Source of the DNA: Brachypterus glaber
Taxonomy: Eukaryota > Arthropoda > Insecta > Coleoptera > Kateretidae
Direction of reading: 5' to 3'
Length of the DNA: 64,000 nt
NCBI GenBank assembly: GCA_958510825.1
Contig: OY294044.1
Span: 102,214,893 to 102,278,892 of the forward strand
The notes under the pieces are model-generated. The model had not been told where the DNA came from and made no database searches. It worked only from the letters and a program-made list of their open reading frames with translations. Every line of letters begins with the position of its first letter. The first letter of the stretch is position 1. Below, in pieces: positions 1 through 11,744 of this stretch. Both the position numbers and the translations under genes were made by a program.

Positions 1-3
1 ATT

Positions 4-90
<87 letters not shown>

Positions 91-93
91 AAT
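1..93. repeat. (ATT)n microsatellite
   Basis: About 28 near-perfect ATT units from position 7, extending off the left edge of the window. Confidence 0.95.
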
Positions 94-1004
94 CTTGAAT
101 CAGCGCTATGCTAGTTTCCCCATTCCGCAACTCTAGTTATACTTCTCTTTTCAGGGAAATCTTATTCTTGTACGCTGACAAAAGTTATATTTTCTTCAAG
201 ACTTAACTAGTATTGAAATAAAGAATATAACTATACTTTAAACAATTCTAGATACAATCTTGTTCCGAGTATTACTTATACTTGTTTAGATTAGCAAATT
301 ATTGCACCAAGTATAAAACTTATTGCATCAAGTATAAACATGATTGCATTAAGTATAAAAATTGTTTTATATTGATGTGACTCCAGACACACACATTTTT
401 GCTTGTATTTCGAAAACGCAAAGAGATATAAAAAAAAATAACGAAAAAATCGATCTCCCCTAGACATACACCCCACATCCATTTTCAACAACTTTAGGAG
501 ACCGGAAGTGAGTGAATCCTCCAGATAACTTGATCCATACCAATCCGATAATGTGTATCGAATTAGCTGACTAGTAAGTTATAACGACAGTATTCCAAAA
601 GCCCGACTTTATTCATTTTTCAGTTTTGTTAGTGGTAGGAAATAACATGTGGCGCCACCTATAGCATAACGCTATCAAGTGCACTAAAATTGAAAAATTA
701 CACATGCCTGTAATAAATAACATCTATAAAAGTATTTATACTTGATTAAATAATAGCTTCCTTTTCGCTAATGAATTTATTCACTTTTTAATAGTGTATC
801 TTCTTCTTAATTATGAAACAATTTATTCTTTTTTTTTAATAAAAAATAACTTAAAGTGACTATAACTATGTTTGGAAAACAAGTATAAGAATATATTGGC
901 TTCAAATATTTGTTATACCCATGGAAAGAATATTATACCAAGAACAAGTATATGATTATTCTTGAATATAGATTTGATTTTTTTCCGTGTACTACTCTTA
1001 AAAC
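94..1004. other. Unassigned AT-rich sequence with a 21-bp triplet repeat
   Basis: attgca-aagtataaa units start at 301, 322 and 343 (period 21). The word aagtata stays frequent to 960. No gene or known repeat recognised. Confidence 0.5.
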
Positions 1005-1580
1005 TGAAATTCGAACGTACGTGTATAGGAACTTTTTTTTTAGTTTTTAATGTAGAATCGTCTTGCATTATTAAAATGTTTATTGGGGCAATTTTTAGTT
1101 CCTATTTTTGATGCCCAGAACGTGAAAATATCTCTTTAACTGCAATTTTCTCGAAAACGGTTGGTTCTACGGTGTTACACTAAGAGTACCTTTTTTATGT
1201 ATTTTTAACTAAAGAATTATATTTTATTGAGAAAATGTCAAAAAAAGTACCTACAGATAAAAAAGTTTGGGGCAAAAAAGTGACATCCCCCCATTTTGCA
1301 CGTCCCTGGTTAAAATTACAAAACTAAAAATTATATAAAAGATAGCCTTTATCAATGTTAAGGCATGTGCAAAAAATCGTTACTGTAGCTCATGTGGTTC
1401 CAGAGATATTAAATAAAAACTACTTCTCAGATGTACCCTTAGGAGGGTCGTAGCTCCCTTACGAATAATAATCGACCTACTTTTGTGTTTTTTTGCCTTA
1501 GAATTAAGTCTACTATATACTGACAAAATTTTAATATAACGATATGGAACACCCTGTATAAAAACATTTATACCGGGTGT
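1005..1580. repeat. Half copy of family M
   Basis: Shares the gagaaaatcg-type, tttggggcaaaaaagtgaca, ccccattttgcacgtccctgg and gtagctcccttacga blocks with the right arms at 21220-21440 and 61250-61490. It ends near acaccctgtata. Confidence 0.65.
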
Positions 1581-1817
1581 CCCACCAGGTCCTTGACAAG
1601 CTATATCTATTAGTATATTAAACAAATATAAAATTATATAAAAGAATCTCAAATGATGATTAAAATTGTAAAATATTATTGACAAAAATTGTTGTAAAAA
1701 AACAAAATTTATGATCAAGAATAAGAAATTAAATACTTACTTATTATATAATTTTGTTTTGTATTTATTATTTTTAATGTTCCAGTAATTTTTTTGTTAT
1801 GTATAATATAATATATA

Positions 1818-2505
1818 CTATGGGGTCCAAAAGTCATCCCCCAGTCCCCATCTTAAAATTTAAACGAGTTAAATATTGACTTAAATCAGACAACTTAAAC
1901 TATCTTTTTGGATAGATTTGATATTTCTAGCTTTTGAAATGTGGGCATAGGGACAACTTTTTTAAACGGAAACGGGGGTAATTTAATACATTTTTTTAAA
2001 GCCTTTAAAATTTTCTATCTGGCCACATATTTTTTTATTTTTTCAAGACAACTTTTGAGGGTTTAAAGTAGGTCAAAATATATTTTCATCAAAATTTCTT
2101 TAAAAAAATCAGTTTTTAAAAAATGCTTTATTTTATGATTCAAATACATCAGTTATACTTTTAAACTAATGTTATGATATAAATAAAATTTTACACAAAA
2201 AATCTTAAAAAATCGTATTTTTTATTAAAAAAAAAATAAAAAAATGAAAACCTTAAATATATATTTTTTAAAATAAAAGACAAATGGTCGATTAGATTAT
2301 TTTATTTATCTTAAAATGATGTATTATACCACCCCCTTACCATTAAAAGAAATATCCCCTTTGCCCCCCTGACCACATTTTAAAAACTACAAATATTAAA
2401 TGTATGCCAGAAGATAGTTTAAGTTGTCTTATTTAAGTGCTCCAAATGTGAAGTCGGTATTTCAACTGGTTCAAAAGTTAAGAGGGGTGACTTTTAATCC
2501 GCACA
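1818..2505. repeat. Fold-back element, family N
   Basis: Left arm from caaaagtcatcccccagtcc, right arm ending gaggggtgacttttaat. Both contain gacaacttaaactatctt or its complement. The centre is about 2230 in A/T-rich sequence. Confidence 0.7.
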
Positions 2506-2524
2506 GTAATTATAAACACGAATT

Positions 2525-2967
2525 GGCTATTTAAAAGTCCGACGTAACATTAACTACATTAACTACGTACGCGACGCGTTGGTTTTTTCGCCTGTTTGGG
2601 GTTTTTAATGATAACAAGGGGGCGTAGCCCCCCCCATGTAAACGGGGAGAAGACAATTTTGACTAAAAATATACCTTAAAAGATCTAAAAGCCTCAGCTT
2701 CGTGTACGTCGAACGTAGAAATAGCCTCTTCTATGGTAACTCGCTATTTATACCTCCGACGTAACATAACCTTACTGTTTGGTTTTTGTCGGTTTTAGCG
2801 CCTGTTTGGTGTTTTTCATGGTAGTGGGGGCTTAGCCCCACATTTAAATGGAGAAAATACAATTCTGACAAAAAGTATACCCTAAAAGTTTTAAAAATTC
2901 TAAAAACAGCCAAAAACAAATATTGGACGTACATTCAGCTTCGTGTACGTCGGACGTAGAAATAGCC
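2525..2967. repeat. Two tandem MITE-like units
   Basis: Unit 1 is 2525-2726 and unit 2 is 2742-2967. Each starts with a gctatt-type end and ends aaatagcc, with gtccgacgtaac/cgtcggacgt inverted just inside. Each contains a gggggc-tagcccc hairpin. Confidence 0.7.
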
Positions 2968-2994
2968 TGTTCCATATAAATATACACAAAAAAA

Positions 2995-4050
2995 GGTTAT
3001 CTTGGCAGAAGATAATAAATTATCTTGGATTTATATTATCTTAAATCGAGGTAATAATCTTCTTTTAAGATCATGTATCCTCGGTTTAAGATTATCTGTG
3101 ACTTTGGTTTGCTTTAATTATTCTCTTGGTAGAAAAATCCTTGTGTCAAGGATTTTTTCCTTAAATGCATGACATTTAAAATAGTAACAGAGAATCAAGA
3201 GTTATTATCTTGACTCAAAGCCCCTGTTGCCTTACGGTAAAGAGTTTGCCGGGCTCACCCCACGTAGATATATAGTAGACTCTCCCGTTGTTATTGTTGG
3301 CTGGTAGACAATTTGCGCAGATTGTTTTTTTTTGCCGTCAGGTGTATTATTGTTTTTATCTGCTTTAAAATGGACGAATTTGTATCTGTTACCCTCAAAC
3401 GATAGGGATTTTCAAATTTACTTAAAAAAATCACGGGTAAGTATCTTTAAATAATTTATACCTATAAGCGCCATTTTGCAATGGCGTTCCAACAAGTTTT
3501 TCTTCAAAAACAAGTGCTTTTTCCTACGACCACCTATGAAACCAAATTTCACACGATTAACAGATTAAGAAAGTATCATATTTCATAGGCGTGCGAAATA
3601 ATATTATACATGTGTGGGAATTTTTTTCAAAATATTTACCATTCTATTGACCCTGGAACCTGCCTGTGGGGTCTTTATCTTACACCAAGTCTTGGTTTAA
3701 GATAATATGATCTTGAACTAAGAGAATCATAATCTTAAATAAAGATTCTCTTTATTTAAGATTGTATTATCTTAAACCAAGACTTGGTGTAAGATAATAT
3801 GATCTTGGATAAAGACAATATGATCTTGAGTCAAGATAATTACATACTTGGTTTAAGATAATATGATTTTAAATAAATGGTTTAAGTGGCTTTGATTTAA
3901 GGAAATGTCCTTAAATCTGAGACCTCAAATTCCGAGATCACGGCGGACTTGATCCAAGACAGTCATGGCGTTGAACATATCGAAAGCCATGGCGGCCTTG
4001 GTTCAAGATCGTTTTGCTTTGATTCAAGATATCCTTTTTTTCTGTGTAGG
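2995..4050. repeat. AAGATAATATGATCTTG hairpin cluster
   Basis: The words cttggtttaagataatatga and atcttga recur about every 20-30 bp. A near-perfect 121-bp palindrome spans 3676-3796. The only long frame (3965-4192) starts inside this repeat and shows no domain. Confidence 0.7.
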
Positions 4051-4199
4051 TATTTCATATTATGAAGATAGGTACTTAAGAGTTGTTTTAGACATTTTTC
4101 TTCCCCATATTCAACGAATTATTTTCCAAATTCAAACTCATGCGCCGAAGGATTTTCTTGTAAACTTGTTCTTTAAAACACTATTAAAGTAACTAAGGA

Positions 4200-4779
4200 A
4201 TAAGCCTTAGTTACTTTAATAGACAAGCTGCCAGGAATAGTTTAGAGGGTTTTCAAAGGGCCAAAGTATTAGAATTGTCTTACTTAATTCCTCTCAAGAT
4301 ATACGATAAACTCAAATAACTTTATAAAAGCAGTTTTAGTTCAATAGTTGATTTTCACTCATGGTTTGGCAATACCGCAAAATTTGTGCTTCTCAATTCA
4401 AATCAAATGTTTAATTTACCATATTAAATTTTTTTATATTCAGTGAACATTACTCATTATGTTGGGATGGAAAATAGTATAGGTACGACAGGCAGGGGCG
4501 CCATGACGACAGGTCAACTCGGAAGATAGAACTTTTCTGAGAGCATTTATATGTCTAGGAAAAATACCATTTTTTGGGAGTCACTTCTGTTTTTATTTTA
4601 AAACAAGCCTTGAAGATATGTAATGATACGCATTCCATTATATTTTATTCACAGTAAATGGTATATTGCATTTCCCAAATACTTAAAAAAATCAAAAAAA
4701 AAATAACAAAAAAAATATTTTTTTTTAAATATCTTTTTTGAAAAACGAAAAATTATTGAAAAATAAAATTAAAAAAAAA
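4200..4779. other. Unassigned sequence
   Basis: AT-rich, with no recognisable gene or repeat. A short inverted duplicate of ttactttaatag lies at 4180-4220. Confidence 0.4.
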
Positions 4780-5045
4780 GTTTTCAAAAAATATTTCAAT
4801 TTTTTTTATTAAATTTTCTTTTTGCAAAAGACGAAAAATTAAAAAAAAAATAAAAAAAATCAAAAAAAAGTTTTCAAAGAAACTTATTTTTTTAAATATT
4901 TCAATTCTTTCTATTAAATTTGCTTTTTGCAATCGAAAAGAAAATTTTTCAAAAAAAAAGTTTTCAAAGAAACTTATTTTTTTTTTAAATATTTCAATTC
5001 TTTCTATTAAATTTGCTTTTTTGCAAAAGACAAAAAATTAAAAAA
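4780..5045. repeat. 90-bp A/T-rich tandem repeat, about three units
   Basis: gttttcaaagaaacttattt-type unit starts lie at 4780, 4870 and 4960. Each contains tttcaattctttctattaaa. Confidence 0.75.
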
Positions 5046-5157
5046 AAAATAAATAAAAAAAAATTTCATAAAAACTTGTCACTTGTTGTTCATGTTCCGC
5101 GGGTAAAAAGTTGGACTTTGTGGCCCTATGGCCAAAAAGTTTTTTTGGCCGGCTTAC

Positions 5158-5695
5158 TAAAACTTGTTATTTTTAAAGCTTTTTTTTAAATAGGATACTT
5201 TACCTTTACTGTAATATTTATAAAGAAATATGACCTTTTGGTCACTTTTGGTCTTGAACATGCACATGTATTATAATCATTTCATATAAATAAAAACTTC
5301 CTCTGTAACATAACCTCAAAACATATGGTTAACCGGTTAAGATGGATTCATCCACTAAAATAAATCACAAACACAAGATTTCAATTGTAAAATCAATTTC
5401 AATATTTATAATATTTATAGAACCGTTTCAGAAGTATTAATATTTTCATAACAAGACATTTTAACATAAATTAATCAAAACACTGAGATAATTTAAAAAG
5501 AAAAGATTCAATTGTTTTTTTAGCGATTTAATTGGATAGCAATTTGCCATGAATAACTTGATAGGTTATATGACATTAAAAGAAAATATTTTTTGCAGTT
5601 TAAAATTAAATATATTTTAATAATTTATTATAATTGGTAACATAATTGTTTTATTATTCTCGGGCTGAAGGCCCTCGGCTTCTAAAAACCTACTC
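5158..5695 (+). repeat. Dispersed repeat, copy 1 (also at 52251)
   Basis: Shares atgaccttttggtcactttt, cctcaaaacatatggtt, aatcaaaacactgag and the final ccctcggcttctaaaa block with 52251-52920 in the same orientation. Unclassified. Confidence 0.75.
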
Positions 5696-6371
5696 AATTA
5701 TTATAAATCACATTTTGTAATTGGCCCATATAGTATAGTATTTTTTGTATTTAATAACATAATCTTATCTGTCACTATCACTAAAATCTATAAAATTTAT
5801 ATTTTAAACAATAAGCCAGAAATAAATCGTCCATTCCACATTGCAAGTATCAATATGTTTATTGTTTTAGCTCTCGCAATTTTGAGCGCTCGGATGAATA
5901 TGAACACGAAAGACTATGACGTATGGACTGTATTTAAAGGGTTGAAAATAATAGATAAACGAGACGGTATGGTAGAAAAATGACTTACTTTGGTGCCAGC
6001 GTGTGGTGATCTTCTACTAGTCTATTCTTCTTGTTGCTTGCGTAATTTCTCTAACCACAAGTTACACGCACGGTACACGAATAACCCGATGTATAATTGA
6101 CATGTAAAGTTTAAAAATAACTAATAATAAATAATTTTAGTGAACGGAAACATAGATTTTAAAACGACAATAAATAAGAGAGAAGCTGGCTGTATACGTT
6201 AAATTTATATCGAATTTATATTGTTTAAATTTTAGGCCATGTAATACAATAATGCCGTTGTAAAATCATTTATACTCTGCTGGGCCTTTAAATATTGTTT
6301 ATTATTCTGCGGTCCCTAAATGTGTTTAGTAGGGTGACTCCATAATTACGGGTCTATAAATAAAATTCTTA
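5696..6371. other. Unassigned sequence
   Basis: No gene recognised. The 5990-6080 stretch is less AT-rich, but its frames are short. Confidence 0.4.
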
Positions 6372-6691
6372 CATCCCTGTAAAAAAATCAATTAGGATTC
6401 GTATAGAAATAAGTATACGATTTTTATACGAGTCTAGTTAAAATTTCATACATCTATAAGAAATTTCAAGTAGATTCGTATAAAATACATATACGTATTT
6501 AGTACGGAATTGAAACACATTTTTGCAAAATTTCATATACATTTTCGGAATGAATTTATACGAAATTTCATATACGTTTTTTATAGGAGTCTAGTTGAAA
6601 TTTTCGTTTGGAAATGTAGAAATCAACTACATTTCGTATAGATTCATATACGAATTTTATACGAATTCTAAATAATTTTTTTACAGGGATG
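6372..6691. repeat. 320-bp MITE with CATCCCTGTAAAAAAAT ends
   Basis: 17-bp perfect terminal inverted repeats (6372-6388, 6675-6691). Inside, attcgtata and tatacga words repeat many times in both orientations. Confidence 0.8.
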
Positions 6692-7764
6692 GCACACCCG
6701 TCTCCATTACCTCGTCAATTATTAGTAATAATTTATTACCTCATCGAGCCATTACACAGTGGTCCCAGAAAAAAAAAGTACAAAAGTCTGTTTTTTGCAT
6801 GGGGCCATTTTTTGCACCCCTGATTACGAAAAAAATAGTGAAAATTAAAAAAAAAAATTGCGACATTAGGGTGGTTCAATTTTTTTTTTTAAATGTCCGA
6901 TTTAGCTGAAAATTGGCATTAAGGCTTCTTTTGGTAATAATAATACGGGCCAATACCCAAAAACTTAGAACTCGAAATGGCGGATTCTGTTTTATGTTTT
7001 TTGGATTCGTGAGGTAATTAAAGAGGTAACAGAATAGGTGGGATCATTATTGGCGAGGTTATGATACGTGCGAGGTAGTATTAAATGCTGGCCAAATTTT
7101 GGCGAGGAAAAGGGATAGGCAAGGTAATGCCATGTAAAAATAAAAATTGATGAGGTAAATTATTCCCTTGTTCTTTACACTGAACTTAACAGTAACAAAC
7201 ATAAATTGAACAATACCTACTAATACATTTTTTTCTGAAAAACTAAAAAAATTATGTTTCTGCATTAAATATCAATTTTCATACCTATTTTTTTTAGTGG
7301 CGGGTAAGGTTTAGTGGAATCGCCGTCTGCGGTCTCAAACTTTAATAATTTGTTCGACAGTTAATTGCAATATATAAACAAAAATCTAAATAGGAAACCA
7401 TGTTTGCGGTCTATGTATATTGCAGTTTTAATACCTGGTCAAAAATAACTAAATTTAATTTTATTTCAATTCAATTTATTGGCAAATAAATATTGCTTAA
7501 GTTAGTAAAACCATTCCGGTCTGTCAGTTCTTCATTGGAAAATTTATGGAAACACTTTGGTTTATGAAAAATGATACTAATAAGACAAAACATGACATGT
7601 TTGTTTAACCTCGTACTATTCTACTTAATTAAGCATCCCCTAAGTCCAGGACTTGTGTGTGTTAGTAGTAGGGGAAACCACCAGCTTTAACTTTCGAACC
7701 AGTATAAAGAGTGTCTCGTCTTTGCTAAATTTCAATTATTATAACTGAAAAAGGCAATAGGCGA
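6692..7764. other. Unassigned AT-rich sequence
   Basis: 6770-6990 (gcatggggccattttttgca; gggtggttcaa) resembles pieces of 56760-56930 in inverse orientation. No coding frame of note. Confidence 0.4.
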
Positions 7765-7845
7765 GGCGCCAGTGAGAATCGAACTCAGGCTAGCAGACGT
7801 GTCGGGATTTGAATTAGATGTCCTGCCCTGCTTGGCTATACTTCC
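7765..7845 (-). repeat. tRNA-derived relic (SINE head or decayed tRNA)
   Basis: On the minus strand, TAGCCAAGCAGG fits a Pol III A box and GAGTTCGATTCTC fits a B box with a 4-bp T stem and 7-nt loop. The acceptor ends do not pair and the anticodon stem is broken, so it is not a working tRNA. Confidence 0.5.
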
Positions 7846-8154
7846 GAAAGGTAAAGCGAGATTTATTGTCTAGTCTTGTCTCGATTTCGAGAAAAGAATT
7901 TTACTTAAAAAATTAAGACAAGGCACGTCGGCGAGAGCTAATACTTACTCTTGATCAAGAATCTAGAATTCACGACTGTGGATTAAATTTTTGTACTTTC
8001 CATACATCTACCATTTAAAAGTTTAAGTTTTCGCAGTACGAGACAAAAAGAGTGACCATCTTCGAGACTCTCGCTAGTCGAGAAAAAAAGTCTTAAAAAT
8101 TAGGACTCTCTCCAGACAAGACAAGAAGCTTGTCGGCAAGCAATAGTCATAGGT

Positions 8155-8385
8155 TATATCCCGAGACCTAATGATTTAACCGGCTAAACTACAAGTAGCT
8201 GTATTTTTGTTAATTTTGCTTAGAAAATATTTAAAACTTAATAATTTATTATAAAAAGCTCAAGACCGCAGTTCGAGAGTTTTTTTTATGAATTATTAAG
8301 TTAAAAACATTTGCTTAAAAGCAAAATTACCAAAAATATAGCTGCTTGTAGTTTAGGTGGTTTAAATCATTAGGCGGAGGAGTAT
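8155..8385. repeat. Fold-back repeat with A-box-like segment
   Basis: ggttatatcccgagacctaa at the left is inverted as ttaggcggaggagtatat at the right, centre near 8270. Its minus strand reads TAGTTTAGCCGG, similar to an A box. Related pieces lie at 24755-24835 and 25127-25235. Confidence 0.6.
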
Positions 8386-9309
8386 ATTTTAAGATTATTT
8401 CTTGAAACAAATGTAGATAAAACAAGAAGCTGTTTTTCAATATTGTTTTACAAAAAAAAAACAAACAGATGCCAAACCAACGTTAACATAAACCAAGGCC
8501 CACTTATTAAAAAAAAAAACACCAAACAACAAAAACCAAAACAGACTCCGGCATGAACAGCTGCAATTAGCCGCTTGTCACAAAATATGCAGATTACTGC
8601 ATTTCTTTATGTCTTGACTAATAAAAAATTATTTATCAAAAACTTATTTTTATTAAATTATTGTTTTGACACTTTATGATTCATTATTTATGACAGAAGT
8701 TAAATACACTGTTCTGGCTTTTTTTAGAAAATGCGGTGACAAAAGTCTCAGCAACAATTTTTTCTGAATTGAAAATGCATAGACTATTTCTGTGAACGGA
8801 TTTAAATTCTTTGACCAAAGTTCATATAAAATTAATTCTTATAAGCTTATAAGCGTTGACAAGTCACTAAACCCTGATGTAGGTATGTTCAGGTTCACCG
8901 TGAATAATATTTGATATTATTTGATATTTTCGACTTTAAACTGTATTCTTTTATGTATGGGTCAGTATTGATTACTTTATCAATATTATTATATTAAATA
9001 TAGCAATTTCAGCTGTGAATTTAAAAACAATAGGTACAATTACATTATTTATTTTGAAAACAGCATATGTCACAAACAGTAAATTTACAGGTAACAAAAA
9101 AAATTGTTTTTATGAAATACGTTTTAAATAATTTTATAAATTATTTTTTTTATTGAATAACATGTAAATATTTTTTAAAGCAATATATCAAATTAAAATG
9201 TGTTTAATATTTTATAAAAATAACTTACTTTCGGGCAAAAATATAAAATCTATTCATGCACAAATTGTAAGGCTTTAGATGCTGTGGTGATTTGTGTAAA
9301 TGTTCTAAA
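8386..9309. other. Unassigned AT-rich sequence
   Basis: A-rich stretches at 8450-8540. No gene or clear repeat. Confidence 0.4.
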
Positions 9310-9780
9310 AATAGAAATCCCCCACTCTTAACTTTTGAACGAGTTGAGAAATCGACTTAAAATTTAAAACTCTTAAATAAGACAACTGAATCTATCTTTT
9401 TGCATATATCTGATATTTTCGGTTCTTAAAATGTGGACAGGGGGCATGGGGAGATATTTTTTAAATGGTAAAGGGGGCCCTTTAAGGGGCCGTGTGATAC
9501 ATTATTTTAAAGCATTGAAATTGAAATTGAAATTTCTTAAAAATATCAAAATAATTTTGAAAAATATGTTATTTCAAGTTGCAAAAACGTAAATTATACT
9601 TGTGTAAACTAATTTTAATTGATATAAATAAAAATTTACAAAAAAAAATCTTAAAAAATCGTAGTTTTTAGCAAACAAAAATTTGAAAAATTAAAACCTT
9701 CACAAAAGTAGATATAAAAAAAATTTAAAAAAAATAAATTTTAAAATTATTTTTTTTGTGACCTTCATCTTTTTTAGCCT
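9310..9780. repeat. Partial family N copy
   Basis: Shares cttaacttttgaacgagtt, ataagacaact and aatgtggacaggggg-type blocks with the left arm at 1836-2010. Confidence 0.55.
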
Positions 9781-10099
9781 TTACTCTTCATATAATATAT
9801 TATACATGTAGTGGGGTTTTTAATTGTTATTATTTTTTTAACTAGTATGTACACTGTAAAAAATAATCGGAAAATTCCATATATTTGTTTTAAAATGTTT
9901 CCATACAATGTATGTCATGTGTACATCAAAAACTTGACTAGATTAACATGCTTACAATAAACATAATTATGTTATATAATATAATATGTTTTTCTAATAT
10001 CACGATTTTGAAAAATTACACGTATGGAAAATTAATCAATTTTTTTACCTACTATAAATTAAAATAATGTTTTGTTTTATTTATTTTTTAAGATCGCAG
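9781..10099 (+). other. NOS intron sequence upstream of the exon
   Basis: AT-rich, ending in the T-rich acceptor tract. A weak inverted pair acactgtaaaaaataatcgg (9849) and cgattttgaaaaattacacg (10003) may be a MITE. Confidence 0.4.
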
Positions 10100-10255
10100 A
10101 GCCCGGCCCACGCATCCCGTTGGGAACAGGTGCAGAAAGAAGTAAACATTACAGGGACGTATCAGCTGACGGAAACGGAATTGATTTACGGTGCCAAATT
10201 GGCCTGGCGGAACTCCGTACGCTGCATAGGCCGCATACAATGGTCCAAATTACAG
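10100..10255 (+). CDS. NOS: Nitric oxide synthase, internal exon of the oxygenase domain (heme-cysteine exon)
   Basis: NOS makes nitric oxide and citrulline from arginine, NADPH and oxygen. This exon encodes part of the heme-binding oxygenase domain. The 52 codons contain [20 protein letters not shown] followed by RCIGRIQW, whose cysteine is the proximal heme thiolate ligand in the family. The frame is open, in phase 0 at both ends. A cag acceptor precedes 10100 after a T-rich tract, and a perfect gtaagt donor follows 10255. An alternative acceptor (ttttttaag, exon from 10093) would add 7 nt. The residue two before the cysteine is Val, where I recall a Ser or Pro in other NOS proteins. No neighbouring NOS exon is recognisable in the window, so the flanking introns must be very long, or this is a detached copy. 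The intact splice sites and codons argue for a functional exon. Confidence 0.93.
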
Positions 10256-10261
10256 GTAAGT
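10256..10261 (+). other. Splice donor of the NOS exon
   Basis: Sequence gtaagt directly follows the codon cag of the NOS exon, a consensus donor. The downstream intron appears to run to at least the window end, because no next oxygenase exon was recognised. Confidence 0.8.
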
Positions 10262-10301
10262 AGTTAAACTGTTTAACCCTTTCGGGCCTCCTTGGATAAA
10301 A

Positions 10302-10834
10302 ACACAGTGTTTGTAGTACTTTGGCATTAAATAAAGGGAATGATTCTACATCACAAAACATGAAAAACCAACATAGGAACATATGTGTATGAACAAACCC
10401 TTAGAGAGTTACGACCTTAACACATTTTTGCTACAAACTTTTTTATGTGTATTTTTTGTTGGATTTGTTGTAAAAAAAACATAGATTTCTTGAGTAAAAA
10501 TACATAACAAATGTCATATAATGTAACACTGTATGAGTAACCGTTTAAAAAAAATGCTGTTTTAAGTTTTTGTGCCATCAGAAATGTTACTTTTTAAAAG
10601 GCTAACACCTTTAATGTTAAATTAAGGTGTCTTGGTAAAGAATACTTTTATCCTTAGTTTTAAATGAGGAATCGCCCTGCAACATTAAAATTTTATTCGA
10701 GCTTTTTGTTCGCCATTCAATATGTCCATCTTCGAGGGCCTATTTCGGGATAGATGTTACTATGTTGGTTTTCATGTTTTGTGATGTATCGGTCCCCTTT
10801 ATTTAATACTAAAAGACTGCAAACACCTTATACA
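10302..10834. repeat. Fold-back element, family Q, in the NOS intron
   Basis: Starts acacagtgtttgtagtactt, and the inverted end reads aaaagactgcaaacacctta. Both arms contain a TTAAATAAAGGG block and acatcacaaaacatgaaaa. It begins only 46 bp after the NOS exon. Non-coding. Confidence 0.7.
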
Positions 10835-11744
10835 TGGTTATTTTTTTTTAAATGGTACATCCACTGTAACTTTTGAAAGAGATGAGATATAAACTTTATA
10901 TTTGGGATATGCTTATTAAACAACAAAAACTATCATATGTCATATTTTTCAATTTTTTATTCGGTAAGGCAGGCCAGGGAAGCAATGATAGTGTATTTTA
11001 AATGGCACCCTAGGTCTTGTGATAAGTCATTTTAAAGAGCTAAAATTCTAGCTAAAATTCATTATTGAACCATGTAACTATTTATTTTTTAATATTTTTT
11101 TTTTCTTCAAAATTAATGAAATTGTATTTTTGAAAAATTAATTTTGGAAATTTTGCGCAAAGCGGTCCAAATAGTAACACATGGTGTATTATTATCTTAA
11201 GACTAATGATTTAATATTTTCATGTAAAATTTTTAATATTTATAAACAAAATATTAAAACTTTGAATAATTTTTTACTTGGAATAATTTGACCTAAACTA
11301 AAAATACAAACTCGAATTAAAAAAAAACTGCTAAGCAGAAAAGTCCAATCAATGCAGATTTCGACTATATTAGATCAATAATACAATGCTATATATATAG
11401 GTCGCTTTTTTGGCTCCGCATATTTTATTTTTTTTGTGTTCCTGTGTAATTTTTATTGTGTGATTTAAATATTCCAAATCTAAAGTTTATATTTCATTTC
11501 GTTGAAAAGTTACGGGGGTGTACCATTTAAAAGAATAACCCGTATATCCCACAGTTTTTAATTGGCTGATGTAGGATACCAGTAAAAAAATAAATGTTGG
11601 ATGTATGGTGCCAGCAAAAAAAACTTCGATTTTCGGTAGGACTGCCTCCGATTTATTCTATACGTTACTTTTCAAGCATATACCCAAATTTTTGTTTTAA
11701 AATAGCATATTTCATAAGCTATAGCTTCCTTTAGAGATAATTAT
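10835..11744. other. Intronic AT-rich sequence
   Basis: Contains cgttgaaaagttacgggggt and similar words seen in family M/Q arms, but no complete element and no exon. Confidence 0.4.

Noticed and set aside
3965..4192. 75-codon plus-strand frame as a gene
   Set aside because: Begins inside the AAGAT repeat field and has no recognisable domain or splice context.
7765..7845. Functional tRNA gene
   Set aside because: Acceptor and anticodon stems do not pair; only A-box and B-box-like words remain.
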